Shown here: one piece after another, positions 9,234 through 17,783 of the stretch
How the letters are laid out: each line of letters opens with the position of its first letter
Position numbering within the stretch: the first letter of the stretch is position 1
DNA from: Clostridium sp. SY8519
GTDB lineage: Bacteria > Bacillota > Clostridia > Lachnospirales > Lachnospiraceae
Length of the DNA stretch: 64,000 nt
Assembly (NCBI RefSeq): GCF_000270305.1
Contig: NC_015737.1
Coordinates: forward strand, 992,501 to 1,056,500
Direction of reading: 5' to 3'
Notes under the pieces: model-generated
What the model saw: the letters and a program-made list of their open reading frames with translations, nothing else
What the model was told of the DNA's origin: nothing
Databases searched by the model: none
Position numbers and translations under genes: made by a program

Positions 9234-9809
9234 TCAGTCGTCCGTACGGATCAGTCCGGTGACTGCTGCCGCTTTTCTCAGGCGGCCGACAATCGCCAGT
9301 GTAATGACTGCCGCAATCCCGATCTGAACCAGATTACCCGGAATCGATGTAACCGGCGCGATCCAGTTTCCGTAAATAATGCCTTCCGCAATATAATAAC
9401 CCACGATTTTTATTCCGCACGCCGCGAGAATCGCCACTGCATACCAGACAAACTTCTGATGCTCCTGTTTTTCTGTAATCTTTCCTACCACAAATCCCAT
9501 CAGGCCTACAATTACAAAGGTAAAAGGTGCCCACAGCGACCATCCGCCCATCAGGTCAAATAATCCCATACCCACTGCACCGGCGATCGCCCCTGTTTTT
9601 TTACCGAAAATAATGGCTCCGATAAACAGCGGAATATTCCCCAGATGAACCAGTCCGCCATTGGCCGCAATCGGCAGACGGATGTTCACAAATGCGGTAA
9701 ACACAAAGGTCAGCGCAACAAAAATTGCGGTGATTGCAATAAATTTCGCATTGCTTCCGCTCTGTGCCGCCGCTGAAACCGCAAGCTCTTTTTCATGATT
9801 CGTTCTCAT
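9234..9809 (-). CDS. ECF transporter S component
   Basis: 191 aa from ATG at 9809, with GGAGGA 6-10 bp upstream; a longer frame to 9905 runs over the promoter and is rejected. About six hydrophobic segments, with the loop NIRLPIAANGGLVHLGN and small-residue-rich helices, are typical of substrate-binding S subunits of energy-coupling-factor importers. The ligand is not evident. No EcfA or EcfT gene lies in the window, so it would use a shared energizing module coded elsewhere (group II system). No riboswitch was recognised in the short leader. Confidence 0.82.
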   Translation of the reverse strand: MRTNHEKELAVSAAAQSGSNAKFIAITAIFVALTFVFTAFVNIRLPIAANGGLVHLGNIPLFIGAIIFGKKTGAIAGAVGMGLFDLMGGWSLWAPFTFVIVGLMGFVVGKITEKQEHQKFVWYAVAILAACGIKIVGYYIAEGIIYGNWIAPVTSIPGNLVQIGIAAVITLAIVGRLRKAAAVTGLIRTDD

Positions 9810-9876
9810 CTGATCTTCCTCCTCACTTACGGAAAGCTGCATAAATCCGGCAGTTCCCCTTCTTCTATTACACAGT

Positions 9877-9905
9877 AACCTACTATGCAAACCTGTTTTT
9901 GTCAA
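9877..9905 (-). promoter_or_regulatory. sigma-A promoter of ECF S-component gene
   Basis: On the minus strand TTGACA (9900-9905), a 17-bp spacer and TAGGTT (9877-9882) lie about 70 bp before the start codon. The -35 is perfect and the -10 is weak. Confidence 0.55.
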
Positions 9906-9969
9906 TATACTGTACGGTTTTCTCCTGCCCGAATTCCTTCCTTTCAGGCAGAAATCCCGCTATATATTG

Positions 9970-10019
9970 AAAAAAGAGGCCGCAGCAGCGAATCATAATC
10001 CGCTGCTGCGACCTCTTTT
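9970..10019 (-). terminator. rho-independent terminator after tRNA-Ile
   Basis: A long stem (CCGCAGCAGCG pairing with CGCTGCTGCG, extended by AGAGG/CCTCT) with TTTTTT following on the minus strand. It would end a transcript carrying SRP RNA and tRNA-Ile, or tRNA-Ile alone. Confidence 0.88.
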
Positions 10020-10085
10020 CCTGCATCCGGAATCTCCATGTATCTGCCTGTCCCTGCAGTACAAAACACCGGACGTTATTCTCAG

Positions 10086-10159
<74 letters not shown>

Positions 10160-10194
10160 ATACGAGCATCCTGCTTTGAATTCCAACATACGGA

Positions 10195-10425
10195 CGTTAC
10201 TTCTACAGTTAGCTCACTCCAGGCACCCTTGCGGCACCCGGGAGGTTCCGCTTAAGGCTGCTTCATTCCTGACCTGACCTGGTTCACAGATTCCCGTCGC
10301 GCAAGACCCGAAGATCAACGCCACTTATACAAGGCAGCTCCGCGGCTGCAAACCCGAGGCAGGACATCACCCCTACTATAGCGGATTGAAGGTACAGGGA
10401 GCCGCTAATTCCCCGGCTGCTCGGA
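10195..10425 (-). ncRNA. ffs: signal recognition particle RNA (large, with Alu domain)
   Basis: The transcript includes the SRP54-binding core GTCAGGTCAGGAATGAAGCAGCC and the flanking helix-8 sequences seen in Bacillus scRNA. A 5' region starts GCCGGGGAATTAGCGG and the far 3' end reads GAGTGAGCTAACTG. About 230 nt in length means the long Gram-positive type with the Alu domain rather than 4.5S. It targets membrane and secreted proteins together with Ffh. The ends are estimated from the promoter position and by comparison with the Bacillus RNA. Confidence 0.92.
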
Positions 10426-10431
10426 TTTATA

Positions 10432-10460
10432 ATTATACGCTTCATCTTCTGCTCTGTCAA
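10432..10460 (-). promoter_or_regulatory. promoter of SRP RNA
   Basis: A perfect minus-strand consensus: TTGACA (10455-10460), 17-bp spacer, TATAAT (10432-10437). It places the transcript start near 10425, matching the 5' end of the SRP RNA. Confidence 0.85.
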
Positions 10461-10490
10461 TATTATTTATGTTTTTTGCCAGGATATTTT

Positions 10491-11174
10491 TTATCCTAGC
10501 TCCTGGCTCTGTATTTCTTTCTGTTTCCGTTCCTGCAAACGGATTTCTTTGTTTTTTCTTCTCAGATCCCGGAAAAAATCACGAAGGATTTCCGCACACA
10601 TTTCCTTACACAATCCGTATTCCACGTCTACCTGATGATTGAAGGCTTTCATCTGCAGAAGATTCAGCACAGACCCTGCACAGCCCGCCTTAGGATTCAT
10701 GGTTCCGATTACCACCTTGCTGATCCTGGACTGTACCAGCGCGCCGGAGCACATCTGACAGGGTTCCAGTGTTACATACATAGTACACCCTTCCAGACGC
10801 CAGTCTCCCATTTTTTTACAGGCTTTCCGGATGGCGGCCAGTTCCGCGTGGGCCAGCGTGCTTCTGTCCGTATTGCGCCGGTTATAGCCCCGGCCGATAA
10901 TCCGGTCTTCATACACAATCACACAGCCGATGGGTACTTCACCCAGATCCTTTGCTTTTTTTGCCTGCCGGATAGCTTCCTTCATATATTTAATATCTTT
11001 CCTGCTGAAGGCGGGAACCTGCGATTCTTCTTCCTTTTTTTCTTCCCTTGTTTCTTTCTTTGCCTCTTCTTCCCCTGTATCCTTCTTTCTCAGCTCCTCC
11101 CTGACTGGTTCCTCCTGTGTCTTATGCTCTTCCATGCACATATTCTGTTTTACCCTTTCCTTCGGCACATTCAT
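10491..11174 (-). CDS. tadA: tRNA adenosine deaminase TadA with charged N-terminal extension
   Basis: Up to 227 aa. The C-terminal 160 residues are a complete TadA, which converts A34 to inosine in tRNA-Arg(ACG). Zinc ligands are His109 in AHAELAAI and Cys139 and Cys142 in PCQMC, and Glu111 is catalytic. The first 55 or so residues are an unusual highly charged stretch (mostly Glu and Lys) absent from typical 150-aa TadA. The start is unsure: ATG 11174 has a poor ribosome site, while ATG 11141 has AAAGGG 11 bp upstream. It lies just upstream of the SRP RNA, as in many Clostridia. Confidence 0.9.
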   Translation of the reverse strand: MNVPKERVKQNMCMEEHKTQEEPVREELRKKDTGEEEAKKETREEKKEEESQVPAFSRKDIKYMKEAIRQAKKAKDLGEVPIGCVIVYEDRIIGRGYNRRNTDRSTLAHAELAAIRKACKKMGDWRLEGCTMYVTLEPCQMCSGALVQSRISKVVIGTMNPKAGCAGSVLNLLQMKAFNHQVDVEYGLCKEMCAEILRDFFRDLRRKNKEIRLQERKQKEIQSQELG

Positions 11175-11266
11175 TTTCTACTTATAAATATGTACCATAT
11201 TTTCCGGAAAAATTCGAGAGTAAATCCTCTCTTTCCCATACAGACCGCCCGTCTTTCCATTTTTTT

Positions 11267-11297
11267 ACTAAAAATAATAATAATTCTTATTTTTAGT
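11267..11297. promoter_or_regulatory. Per/Fur-type operator before perR
   Basis: A perfect inverted repeat with 11-bp arms (ACTAAAAATAA and TTATTTTTAGT) and a 9-bp spacer. It ends 1 bp before the -35 box of the perR promoter. AT-rich palindromes in this position are typical PerR or Fur boxes, suggesting autoregulation. Confidence 0.65.
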
Positions 11298-11298
11298 A

Positions 11299-11327
11299 TT
11301 GACTAACCGTTTCCTACGTGCTATTAT
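11299..11327 (+). promoter_or_regulatory. promoter of perR-rbr operon
   Basis: TTGACT (11299-11304), a 17-bp spacer and TATTAT (11322-11327). It sits directly after the palindromic operator and 58 bp before the perR start codon. Confidence 0.8.
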
Positions 11328-11384
11328 GCACTTACAGAGATACATGATAGTTTTTATCAACAATCTAGGAGGTGAGCGCGAGAT

Positions 11385-11798
11385 ATGCGAAACCGCAGCA
11401 AACGCAGTAAGCAGCGTGACAGTATTCAAGCCTTTCTCGCATCTCGACACGATCATCCCACTGCAGAAACTGTATACCTGAACATCCGGGAACAGATCCC
11501 GAATATCAGCCTGGCAACCGTATACCGTAATCTGTCACTGTTGTCGGAGCAGGGCGAGATCCGAAAGATCAGCATTGGTCAGGGACCGGATCGTTTTGAC
11601 GGGAATACAGAGCCGCACAGTCATTTTATCTGTCGGGAATGCGGAACCATCATTGATCTGGCAGCCGAACCGGCTCTGCCGGTCACAGATATGGATGGTC
11701 ATCCATTCGATGGTAAGATTGATGAACATGTTACCTGCTATTATGGACTCTGCCCAACCTGTCTGAAAAAAACTCTTCCGACAGGCAATATCCTCTAA
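11385..11798 (+). CDS. perR: Fur-family repressor, PerR-like
   Basis: 137 aa; ATG at 11385 has AGGAGGTGAG 8 bp upstream. A winged helix covers residues 10-65 (NISLATVYRNLSLLSEQGEI is the recognition region). The dimerization domain has two CxxC pairs, C83/C86 and C123/C126, which form the structural zinc site of PerR and Fur. The regulatory metal site would use H78, H80 and nearby Asp/His. The direct downstream partner is rubrerythrin, a peroxide-detoxifying enzyme, so a peroxide sensor is more likely than an iron or zinc sensor. The palindrome before its promoter suggests autoregulation. Confidence 0.88.
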   Translation: MRNRSKRSKQRDSIQAFLASRHDHPTAETVYLNIREQIPNISLATVYRNLSLLSEQGEIRKISIGQGPDRFDGNTEPHSHFICRECGTIIDLAAEPALPVTDMDGHPFDGKIDEHVTCYYGLCPTCLKKTLPTGNIL

Positions 11799-11855
11799 TC
11801 ATTTTTTATTTAGCAACCAATCATTTTTTATATCAAAAGAAAGGAAGTAAAAGTT

Positions 11856-12404
11856 ATGGCAAAATTTGTATGTTCTGTATGTGGTTATGTGTATGAAGGC
11901 GATTCTCTTCCGGCAGATTTCACCTGCCCGGTATGTAAAGCACCGGCTTCCAAATTCACCGAGCAGAAAGGTGAGATGGAATGGGCTGCCGAGCATGTAG
12001 TAGGTGTTGCTCAGGGTGCCAGCGAAGATATCATGGCTGACCTTCGCGCAAACTTTGAAGGTGAATGCTCTGAAGTAGGTATGTACCTTGCTATGGCACG
12101 TGTGGCACATCGTGAAGGTTATCCGGAAATCGGCCTTTACTATGAAAAAGCTGCTTATGAAGAAGCAGAGCACGCATCCAAATTCGCAGAACTGCTTGGC
12201 GAAGTAATCACAGACAGCACCAAGAAAAATCTTGAGATGCGGATCGACGCTGAAAACGGCGCTACAGCAGGCAAAACAGATCTGGCTAAGAGAGCAAAAG
12301 CTGCAAACCTTGACGCAATCCATGACACAGTTCATGAAATGGCAAGAGATGAAGCTCGTCATGGTAAAGCTTTCCTGGGTCTGTACAACAGATATTTCAA
12401 ATAA
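11856..12404 (+). CDS. reverse rubrerythrin
   Basis: 182 aa. A rubredoxin domain comes first (Cys 6, 9, 24, 27 binding one iron), followed by a diiron four-helix domain with EAEHASK and DEARHGK ligand motifs. This N-terminal rubredoxin order defines reverse rubrerythrin of anaerobes, an NADH-linked peroxide (and oxygen) reductase. It follows perR by 57 bp with no terminator between, so both should be derepressed by peroxide. A strong terminator follows. Confidence 0.93.
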   Translation: MAKFVCSVCGYVYEGDSLPADFTCPVCKAPASKFTEQKGEMEWAAEHVVGVAQGASEDIMADLRANFEGECSEVGMYLAMARVAHREGYPEIGLYYEKAAYEEAEHASKFAELLGEVITDSTKKNLEMRIDAENGATAGKTDLAKRAKAANLDAIHDTVHEMARDEARHGKAFLGLYNRYFK

Positions 12405-12430
12405 ATCTTCTCTGCTTTCTACAGCAGAAG

Positions 12431-12467
12431 CAAAAAAGAACTGCCGCCACGGCAGTTCTTTTTTTGC
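12431..12467 (+). terminator. terminator of perR-rbr operon
   Basis: Stem GAACTGCCG / CGGCAGTTC with a tight loop, followed by eight T residues; an A-run on the other side makes it usable in both directions. Confidence 0.9.
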
Positions 12468-12559
12468 TTCTATCTCCTGCATAAGGTTTTCAAAAGTTCT
12501 CATTTCCGCCCTGCTTGTTTCTTTGCAGCCGATGCCCTGTATCTTTCCGAAAATGTTTT

Positions 12560-15376
12560 CTATTCCTGTACAATTCGCGCTCTGCTCTTTCCGCAGACAT
12601 CTTTTGTCACTACAATCTGATTGCGGATTCTTTCCTTTAATTCGCTGACATGGGAAATGATTCCAATCTGCCGGCCGCTCTGACTCAGATCATCAAAGGC
12701 CCGCATGGCCTGATTCAGTGTATCCTCGTCCAGGGAGCCGAAGCCCTCGTCTACAAACATAGTATCCAGCTGGATGCCGCCTGCGGTGCTCTGAATCTCA
12801 TCCGCCAGTCCCAGTGCCAGCGACAGGGACGCCATAAAGGACTCCCCGCCGGACAGCGTGCGGACACTGCGTTCGCTGCCGTTGTGGTGATCCAGGACAT
12901 TGAGTTCCAGCCCGCTCTGACTGCGCTGGTTGCTGGCTTCCCGCCTGCGTTTCAATTCATACTGCCCGCTGCTCATCTGCATAAAACGGGTATTGGCCCG
13001 GCCAATCACCCGATCAAAATAATGGGTCTGGATATAAGTCTCCAGCATCATCTTGTCTTTTCCGCTGAGGGTCCCGTTCAGTGTGGCATTCAGGTTCATC
13101 ATCCAGGACTGCTGTTCCTCCAGCTGTGTCAGCTCCTTTTCCCGCATTTTCAGATCTTTGCAAACGGTTTCATTCTCACTGAGCCGCAGGGATATGGTCT
13201 TTTGTCTGTCCCGCAGCTGATTCCATTCTTTTTCCAGGTCTGACCGTCTGGTATCCAGTTCCTTCCGATCTGCCGGTGTACTGCCTTCCAGTGCCTTTCG
13301 CAGGGCCTCCGTCTTTCCGCTGCGGACATCCACGGCTCTGGCGCACTCCTGATAACAGGCTTCCGCCTGCTGTCTGGTCTCTGTCATCTGCTTCAGCTGT
13401 GCCTTCTGCCGGATGATCTGATCCCGCGCCTCCTGCAGCGAACGGAAGGGCAGTTTGCGGCGGCACTCTTCCAGCCGCGCCCGGCAGTTTTCGTATTCTG
13501 CCTGGTCTCTGACCTGTTTCTGTCTCCACTGCTCCAGCCGGGACTGGGTCTGCTTCAGAGAATCCTCTGATTCCGGTATTTTCTGCTCCAGGGCATCCAG
13601 TTCTTTCTTCTGCTGCCGGTACATTTGAATTCGTTTCTGATATTCCGCTTTTTGAGTTTTATTTTGATCAAATACTGCGCGGAATCTTACGGTAAATTCT
13701 TCCGGCCAGGTCTGCTGCTCCTCTGCCTTGCGGAAAATCTGTATCCACGTTTCCTCCGTCAGTTCCGGAAACAGGCGGGCGGCATTGCCGGCCAGTTCCC
13801 GGACATGGGCTCCCGTACGGGCCGTCATCTCACCCAGCCTGCGGCTGCAGGCTCCGGCCCGCTCCTGCTGCTGTGCCGTCTGCTCCCGGGCCTGACTGAC
13901 CATTTCTTCTGTCGGTGCTTCCCGGGTCAGTTCCGCGGCGGAAGGATGTACCGTAGATCCGCAGACGGGACATGGTTCCCCGTCTGTCAATGTCTGTGCC
14001 AGAAGCCCTGCCTGGGCATTCAGAAACTGCTGGTTCAGTCTTCCTTCTCTGTCATGCATCCGGCGGTAGGCTTCCAGCTCTTTCTGATACTCCTCCCGCG
14101 CAGTATGGATCTCCTTCCATTCCCGGTCAATCCCGCGGCACTGTTCCGATATTCTGCGGATCAGTTTTTCTCTGTCCTGAAACTGCTCCAGTCCGTGCAT
14201 TTCCCGGAGCAGCTGCTGGGGCACTTCCTTTAAGCTGCTGCGGGTTTCCAGCATCTGCCGGTATGCCTTTTCCTGCTTTTCCTGCCTTGCCTCTTCTGCG
14301 GCAATGCCCGCCTGATCCTTCTTCCGATTCTCTTCTGCCTTCTGTCCGGCAGACTGAATCCGCGTCAGTTCCTCATACTCCGGAAGCCGTTTTTCTTCTT
14401 CGGCAATTTGGATCCGCAGCTGCTCCCGTTCCGGATCTTTTTCGGTTTCTTTCTGAAGCACTGCCTTTGCTGAAAACAGTTTCTGCTGTTCTTCCAGGAG
14501 AATCTTTTCTTCCCTGCGGAGCTCTTCCCGATTCCTGTGATCGGTTTCCGCTTTGGAATATTCCTTCTGCAGCTCATTCCGCCGACGATCCAGGTCTCGG
14601 TATGCCTGTTCCAGACGGTCGGCTTCCTTCTGATCCCTGTGAATCATTTCCTCCAGCAGCTGTTCCCGTTCTTTCCTCTGATGCAGTCCCAGTGCCTGCA
14701 GCTGCTCCTCTTCTTTCTCCGTATCCGGATGAATCCTGGCTATGGTCTGTGCCAGCACCGCCTCAGCCCGTTCGTAGGCATTCTTCAATGCCGCCGTGTC
14801 ACCGTGCAGCTTCTGCTGCAGCTGACGGTAGGGCTCGGTATGAAAAATCTGACGGAAAATACGGCTGCGTTCTTCGGTTTTCGCAAGCAGAAGCTTTAAA
14901 AAATCCCCCTGGGCAATCATGGCAATCTGTGTAAACTGCACCCGGTCCAGACCGATCAGATCTGTAATCACCCGGGTCACTTCCTGGGTCTTTGTCACCG
15001 GCGGCCGTCCGTCGGAAAATTCCAGTACGGCGCCTGCTGCCTGTCTGGTTGTCCCCTGTCCCCTGGTCTTTGGACGCTCATATTCCGGATTTCTTCGAAC
15101 GGTATATTTTTTTCCGTGATAGGAAAAAAGCAATTCCACATAAGTCGCCGTATGGGCATCGGCATATTTGCTGCGGAACATTCTGGCATCATCCCGGCTG
15201 CTGCCGCTGGCTTCCCCGTACAGCGCGTAGGTAATGGCGTCAAAAATCGTGGTTTTTCCGGCTCCCGTATCCCCGGTAATCAAATAAAGTCCGCAGCCCT
15301 CCAGTCTGTCAAAGGGGATTTCCTGCTTATCCGCATAAGGTCCGAACCCGGACATTGTAAGTTTGATCGGTTTCAT
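12560..15376 (-). CDS. sbcC: nuclease SbcCD subunit C
   Basis: 938 aa. SMC-like ATPase that with SbcD cleaves hairpins and processes double-strand ends. Walker A is GDTGAGKTT at residues 35-43. Two very long coiled coils are rich in Glu, Gln and Arg. Between them is the zinc hook GEPCPVCGSTVHP (CxxC). The C-terminal ATPase half has the signature LSGGESFMASLSLALGLADE and a Walker B (MFVDEGFGSLDED). Its start overlaps the stop of sbcD by 4 bp, so the two are translationally coupled. Confidence 0.96.
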   Translation of the reverse strand: MKPIKLTMSGFGPYADKQEIPFDRLEGCGLYLITGDTGAGKTTIFDAITYALYGEASGSSRDDARMFRSKYADAHTATYVELLFSYHGKKYTVRRNPEYERPKTRGQGTTRQAAGAVLEFSDGRPPVTKTQEVTRVITDLIGLDRVQFTQIAMIAQGDFLKLLLAKTEERSRIFRQIFHTEPYRQLQQKLHGDTAALKNAYERAEAVLAQTIARIHPDTEKEEEQLQALGLHQRKEREQLLEEMIHRDQKEADRLEQAYRDLDRRRNELQKEYSKAETDHRNREELRREEKILLEEQQKLFSAKAVLQKETEKDPEREQLRIQIAEEEKRLPEYEELTRIQSAGQKAEENRKKDQAGIAAEEARQEKQEKAYRQMLETRSSLKEVPQQLLREMHGLEQFQDREKLIRRISEQCRGIDREWKEIHTAREEYQKELEAYRRMHDREGRLNQQFLNAQAGLLAQTLTDGEPCPVCGSTVHPSAAELTREAPTEEMVSQAREQTAQQQERAGACSRRLGEMTARTGAHVRELAGNAARLFPELTEETWIQIFRKAEEQQTWPEEFTVRFRAVFDQNKTQKAEYQKRIQMYRQQKKELDALEQKIPESEDSLKQTQSRLEQWRQKQVRDQAEYENCRARLEECRRKLPFRSLQEARDQIIRQKAQLKQMTETRQQAEACYQECARAVDVRSGKTEALRKALEGSTPADRKELDTRRSDLEKEWNQLRDRQKTISLRLSENETVCKDLKMREKELTQLEEQQSWMMNLNATLNGTLSGKDKMMLETYIQTHYFDRVIGRANTRFMQMSSGQYELKRRREASNQRSQSGLELNVLDHHNGSERSVRTLSGGESFMASLSLALGLADEIQSTAGGIQLDTMFVDEGFGSLDEDTLNQAMRAFDDLSQSGRQIGIISHVSELKERIRNQIVVTKDVCGKSRARIVQE

Positions 15377-16557
15377 CTGTGTTCCGTCCTCTCCCGGCTG
15401 TCCCAGATTTCTTCGATCCGCGCAGCCAGATACTTCCGCTGTGCTTCCTGCATCGGCTGATTGTTCTGCTGTTCATAGAAATCTTCCAGAAGTTCCATCG
15501 GACTCCTGTGTTCCGATTCTGTCAGGTCTCTGATTTCGCGGTTTTCTCTAGTCCGCCGGTTGTCATAATCCAGTTTCATAATATTCGGATAGATGGTACG
15601 CAGCCGGTTCATCGCATCCATGATATCGTTTTCATCTGTCAGGGTGATGTGCAGATAATCCTCCACTGCCGTACCTTCATAGGCAGACCGGGCAGTCAGC
15701 TCTTCATAAGTGCCCCGGATCTCCCGCAGATCCCTGCGGGGCGTCAGTGGAATCTGCTCCACGGCCACTTCTCCTTTTTTCTTCAGATCCACAAGGGTCA
15801 CGCTTTTTACATGGGATGCTTCCGAAAAAGAATACTTCAGGGGCGTCCCGCAGTAACGCACCGTCTCCCGCCCGATTTTCTGCGGTCTGTGAATGTGTCC
15901 CAGCGCCACATAATCAAATGCGTCAAAAAGCGCAGCGTCCACATTCTCCTGCCCCCCTGCGTACAGTTCCTCCGATTCACTGCATACAGCTCCTGTGACA
16001 AACTGATGGGCAAGCAGCACATTTCTCACCGAAGGATCCACCGGAATCTGTTCCATCACCCAGGCCAGGGCATCCGGATACGTGCGGATTTCTTCTTCCT
16101 CCCCCTCTTCCTCTGTTCCTTCTGTCTCCTGTCCGAGGACATGCCGTACCGATGCCGGCTTGATAAATGGAAGCAGATAGAAATGAATCTCTCCATATGC
16201 GTCTGTCTGCACAATCGGCTGGGGAATTTTTTCAAAGATACCGGAAATATATATTTTCTCCGATGCCAGCAGTCTGGATCCGAAGTCCAGCCGCTGGGGA
16301 GAATCATGGTTGCCGCTGATGATAAAAACCGGAAGATTCCGCCGGGACAGTTCTGTCAGAAATTCGTCCAGGAGCGTCACCGCCTCTGCCGGAGGCACCG
16401 ACTTATCATAAATATCCCCGCTGATCATCACACCTTCCGCATGCCGGGAATCGGTTATCTTCAGTATTTCCTTCAGAATATACCGCTGATCTTCCAGCAT
16501 GGAAAATTCGTTGACTTTTTTTCCAATGTGCAGATCTGACAGATGTATCAGTCTCAT
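15373..16557 (-). CDS. sbcD: nuclease SbcCD subunit D
   Basis: 394 aa. Mre11-type metallophosphoesterase. The phosphodiesterase motifs are in order: DLHIGKK (residues 8-14), SGDIYDKSVPP, SGNHDSPQR and GHIHRPQ. Residues 144-156 carry an acidic, Glu-rich insertion. It forms the hairpin nuclease with SbcC. The start codon overlaps the stop of the preceding GIY-YIG gene by 4 bp, and its end overlaps sbcC, giving a compact operon. Confidence 0.96.
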   Translation of the reverse strand: MRLIHLSDLHIGKKVNEFSMLEDQRYILKEILKITDSRHAEGVMISGDIYDKSVPPAEAVTLLDEFLTELSRRNLPVFIISGNHDSPQRLDFGSRLLASEKIYISGIFEKIPQPIVQTDAYGEIHFYLLPFIKPASVRHVLGQETEGTEEEGEEEEIRTYPDALAWVMEQIPVDPSVRNVLLAHQFVTGAVCSESEELYAGGQENVDAALFDAFDYVALGHIHRPQKIGRETVRYCGTPLKYSFSEASHVKSVTLVDLKKKGEVAVEQIPLTPRRDLREIRGTYEELTARSAYEGTAVEDYLHITLTDENDIMDAMNRLRTIYPNIMKLDYDNRRTRENREIRDLTESEHRSPMELLEDFYEQQNNQPMQEAQRKYLAARIEEIWDSRERTEHR

Positions 16558-16868
16558 ACGCCATCTCCATTCTGTTCCGTTTCTGCCGGCGGCATCAGCG
16601 TCCGCCAGCCGGGATGTTCCGCAATCAGTGCCAGTTTTTTCATGCGGCTCAGCTTCTTGATCACCGCCTCCCGGTGCATGGCTTCCTCCCGGGTGTCATA
16701 CACTTCCAGATAGACCAGTTCCACCGGCTGATGGCTGCGGGTATATTTCGCCCCTCTGCCGCTTTGATGATCGGTCAGGCGTTTTCGTATATGATTCGTC
16801 CATCCCGTATACAGGCTGCCGTCTCCGCAGCGAAGCATATAGGTATAATTATTTTCTGACATATTCAC
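16554..16868 (-). CDS. GIY-YIG nuclease family protein (UPF0213-like)
   Basis: About 100 aa. The GIY-YIG domain covers nearly the whole protein: YTYMLRCGDGSLYTGWTNHIRKRL with the two Tyr-containing strands, the catalytic Arg, and GRGAKYTRSHQPVELVY with a conserved Glu later. It is like the small YazA/YhbQ (UPF0213) group of uncertain role in DNA repair. Translation may begin at GTG 16868 or at ATG 16862. It sits between rsmA and sbcD, overlapping both by 4 bp when the GTG is used. The context suggests a role in DNA metabolism, but no substrate is known. Confidence 0.9.
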   Translation of the reverse strand: MNMSENNYTYMLRCGDGSLYTGWTNHIRKRLTDHQSGRGAKYTRSHQPVELVYLEVYDTREEAMHREAVIKKLSRMKKLALIAEHPGWRTLMPPAETEQNGDGV

Positions 16869-17746
16869 AGATTTCCTAACTGATTGCTCAGCTGGGCAAA
16901 TTCCTGCAGAGTCAGCGCTTCTCCCCGAATGGTCAACGGTTTGCCGATGTTTCGAATCGCTGTCTCTGCCTGTTCTTTGGTAAAATGCAGTTCCGGCGCG
17001 TTTTTCAGACCATTTGCCAGTGTTTTACGGCGCTGGTTGAAGGACGCACGGATGACCGCGAACAACAGTTTTTCATCTGAGACTTCTACCGGAGGCTTCC
17101 GATGACGGGTCAGACGAATCACTGCGGATCCCACTTTCGGCTGCGGCATAAAACAGGAGGGAGGCACCTCCGCCACAATCTCCGGTTCCGCATAATACTG
17201 CACCGCAAGGGACAGGGCGCCGTAATCTTTGGAACCCGGTCCTGTCTGCATCCGGTCCGCCACTTCCTTCTGCACCATAATGGTGATGCTCTCCATGGGA
17301 ACCCGGCTTTCAAATAATTCCATGATAATCGGCGTAGTAATATAGTATGGAAGATTTGCCACCACTTTGATGGGGTTTCCGTTATTTTTCTCCTCTACCA
17401 GACGATTCAGATCCAATTTCAGAATATCGCCGTGGATAATCTCCGCATTCGGAAACTCCTCCAGTGTATTCTCAAGAATCGGTATCAGCTTATCGTCTAT
17501 TTCCACTGCGGTCACAGCCCGGGCCGCCTGGGCCAGATACTGGGTCATGGTCCCGATCCCGGGGCCGATTTCCAGTACATAGTCCGTTTTGGTGATGCCG
17601 GCCGCTTCCACGATCTCTTCGAGAATATTGGAATCAATCAGAAAATTCTGGCCGAACTTCTTCTGAAATGTAAAACCATACCGTTCAATCACCGCTCGGG
17701 TACGGGTCGGATTGCCCAGATATGGTATTCCTTTTTTTTCTGTCAT
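16865..17746 (-). CDS. rsmA: 16S rRNA dimethyladenosine transferase
   Basis: 293 aa. Methylates the two adjacent adenines near the 3' end of 16S rRNA (KsgA). SAM-binding motif I is LEIGPGIGTMT (about residues 59-69), and the catalytic motif IV is NLPYYI near residue 130. The N-terminal QKKFGQNFLID segment is typical of the family. The length is normal. It lies 38 bp after tatD in the common Firmicute pairing tatD-rsmA. Confidence 0.97.
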   Translation of the reverse strand: MTEKKGIPYLGNPTRTRAVIERYGFTFQKKFGQNFLIDSNILEEIVEAAGITKTDYVLEIGPGIGTMTQYLAQAARAVTAVEIDDKLIPILENTLEEFPNAEIIHGDILKLDLNRLVEEKNNGNPIKVVANLPYYITTPIIMELFESRVPMESITIMVQKEVADRMQTGPGSKDYGALSLAVQYYAEPEIVAEVPPSCFMPQPKVGSAVIRLTRHRKPPVEVSDEKLLFAVIRASFNQRRKTLANGLKNAPELHFTKEQAETAIRNIGKPLTIRGEALTLQEFAQLSNQLGNL

Positions 17747-17783
17747 AATATTTCTCCTGTTAGTTCCTGCAGATACGATTCTG

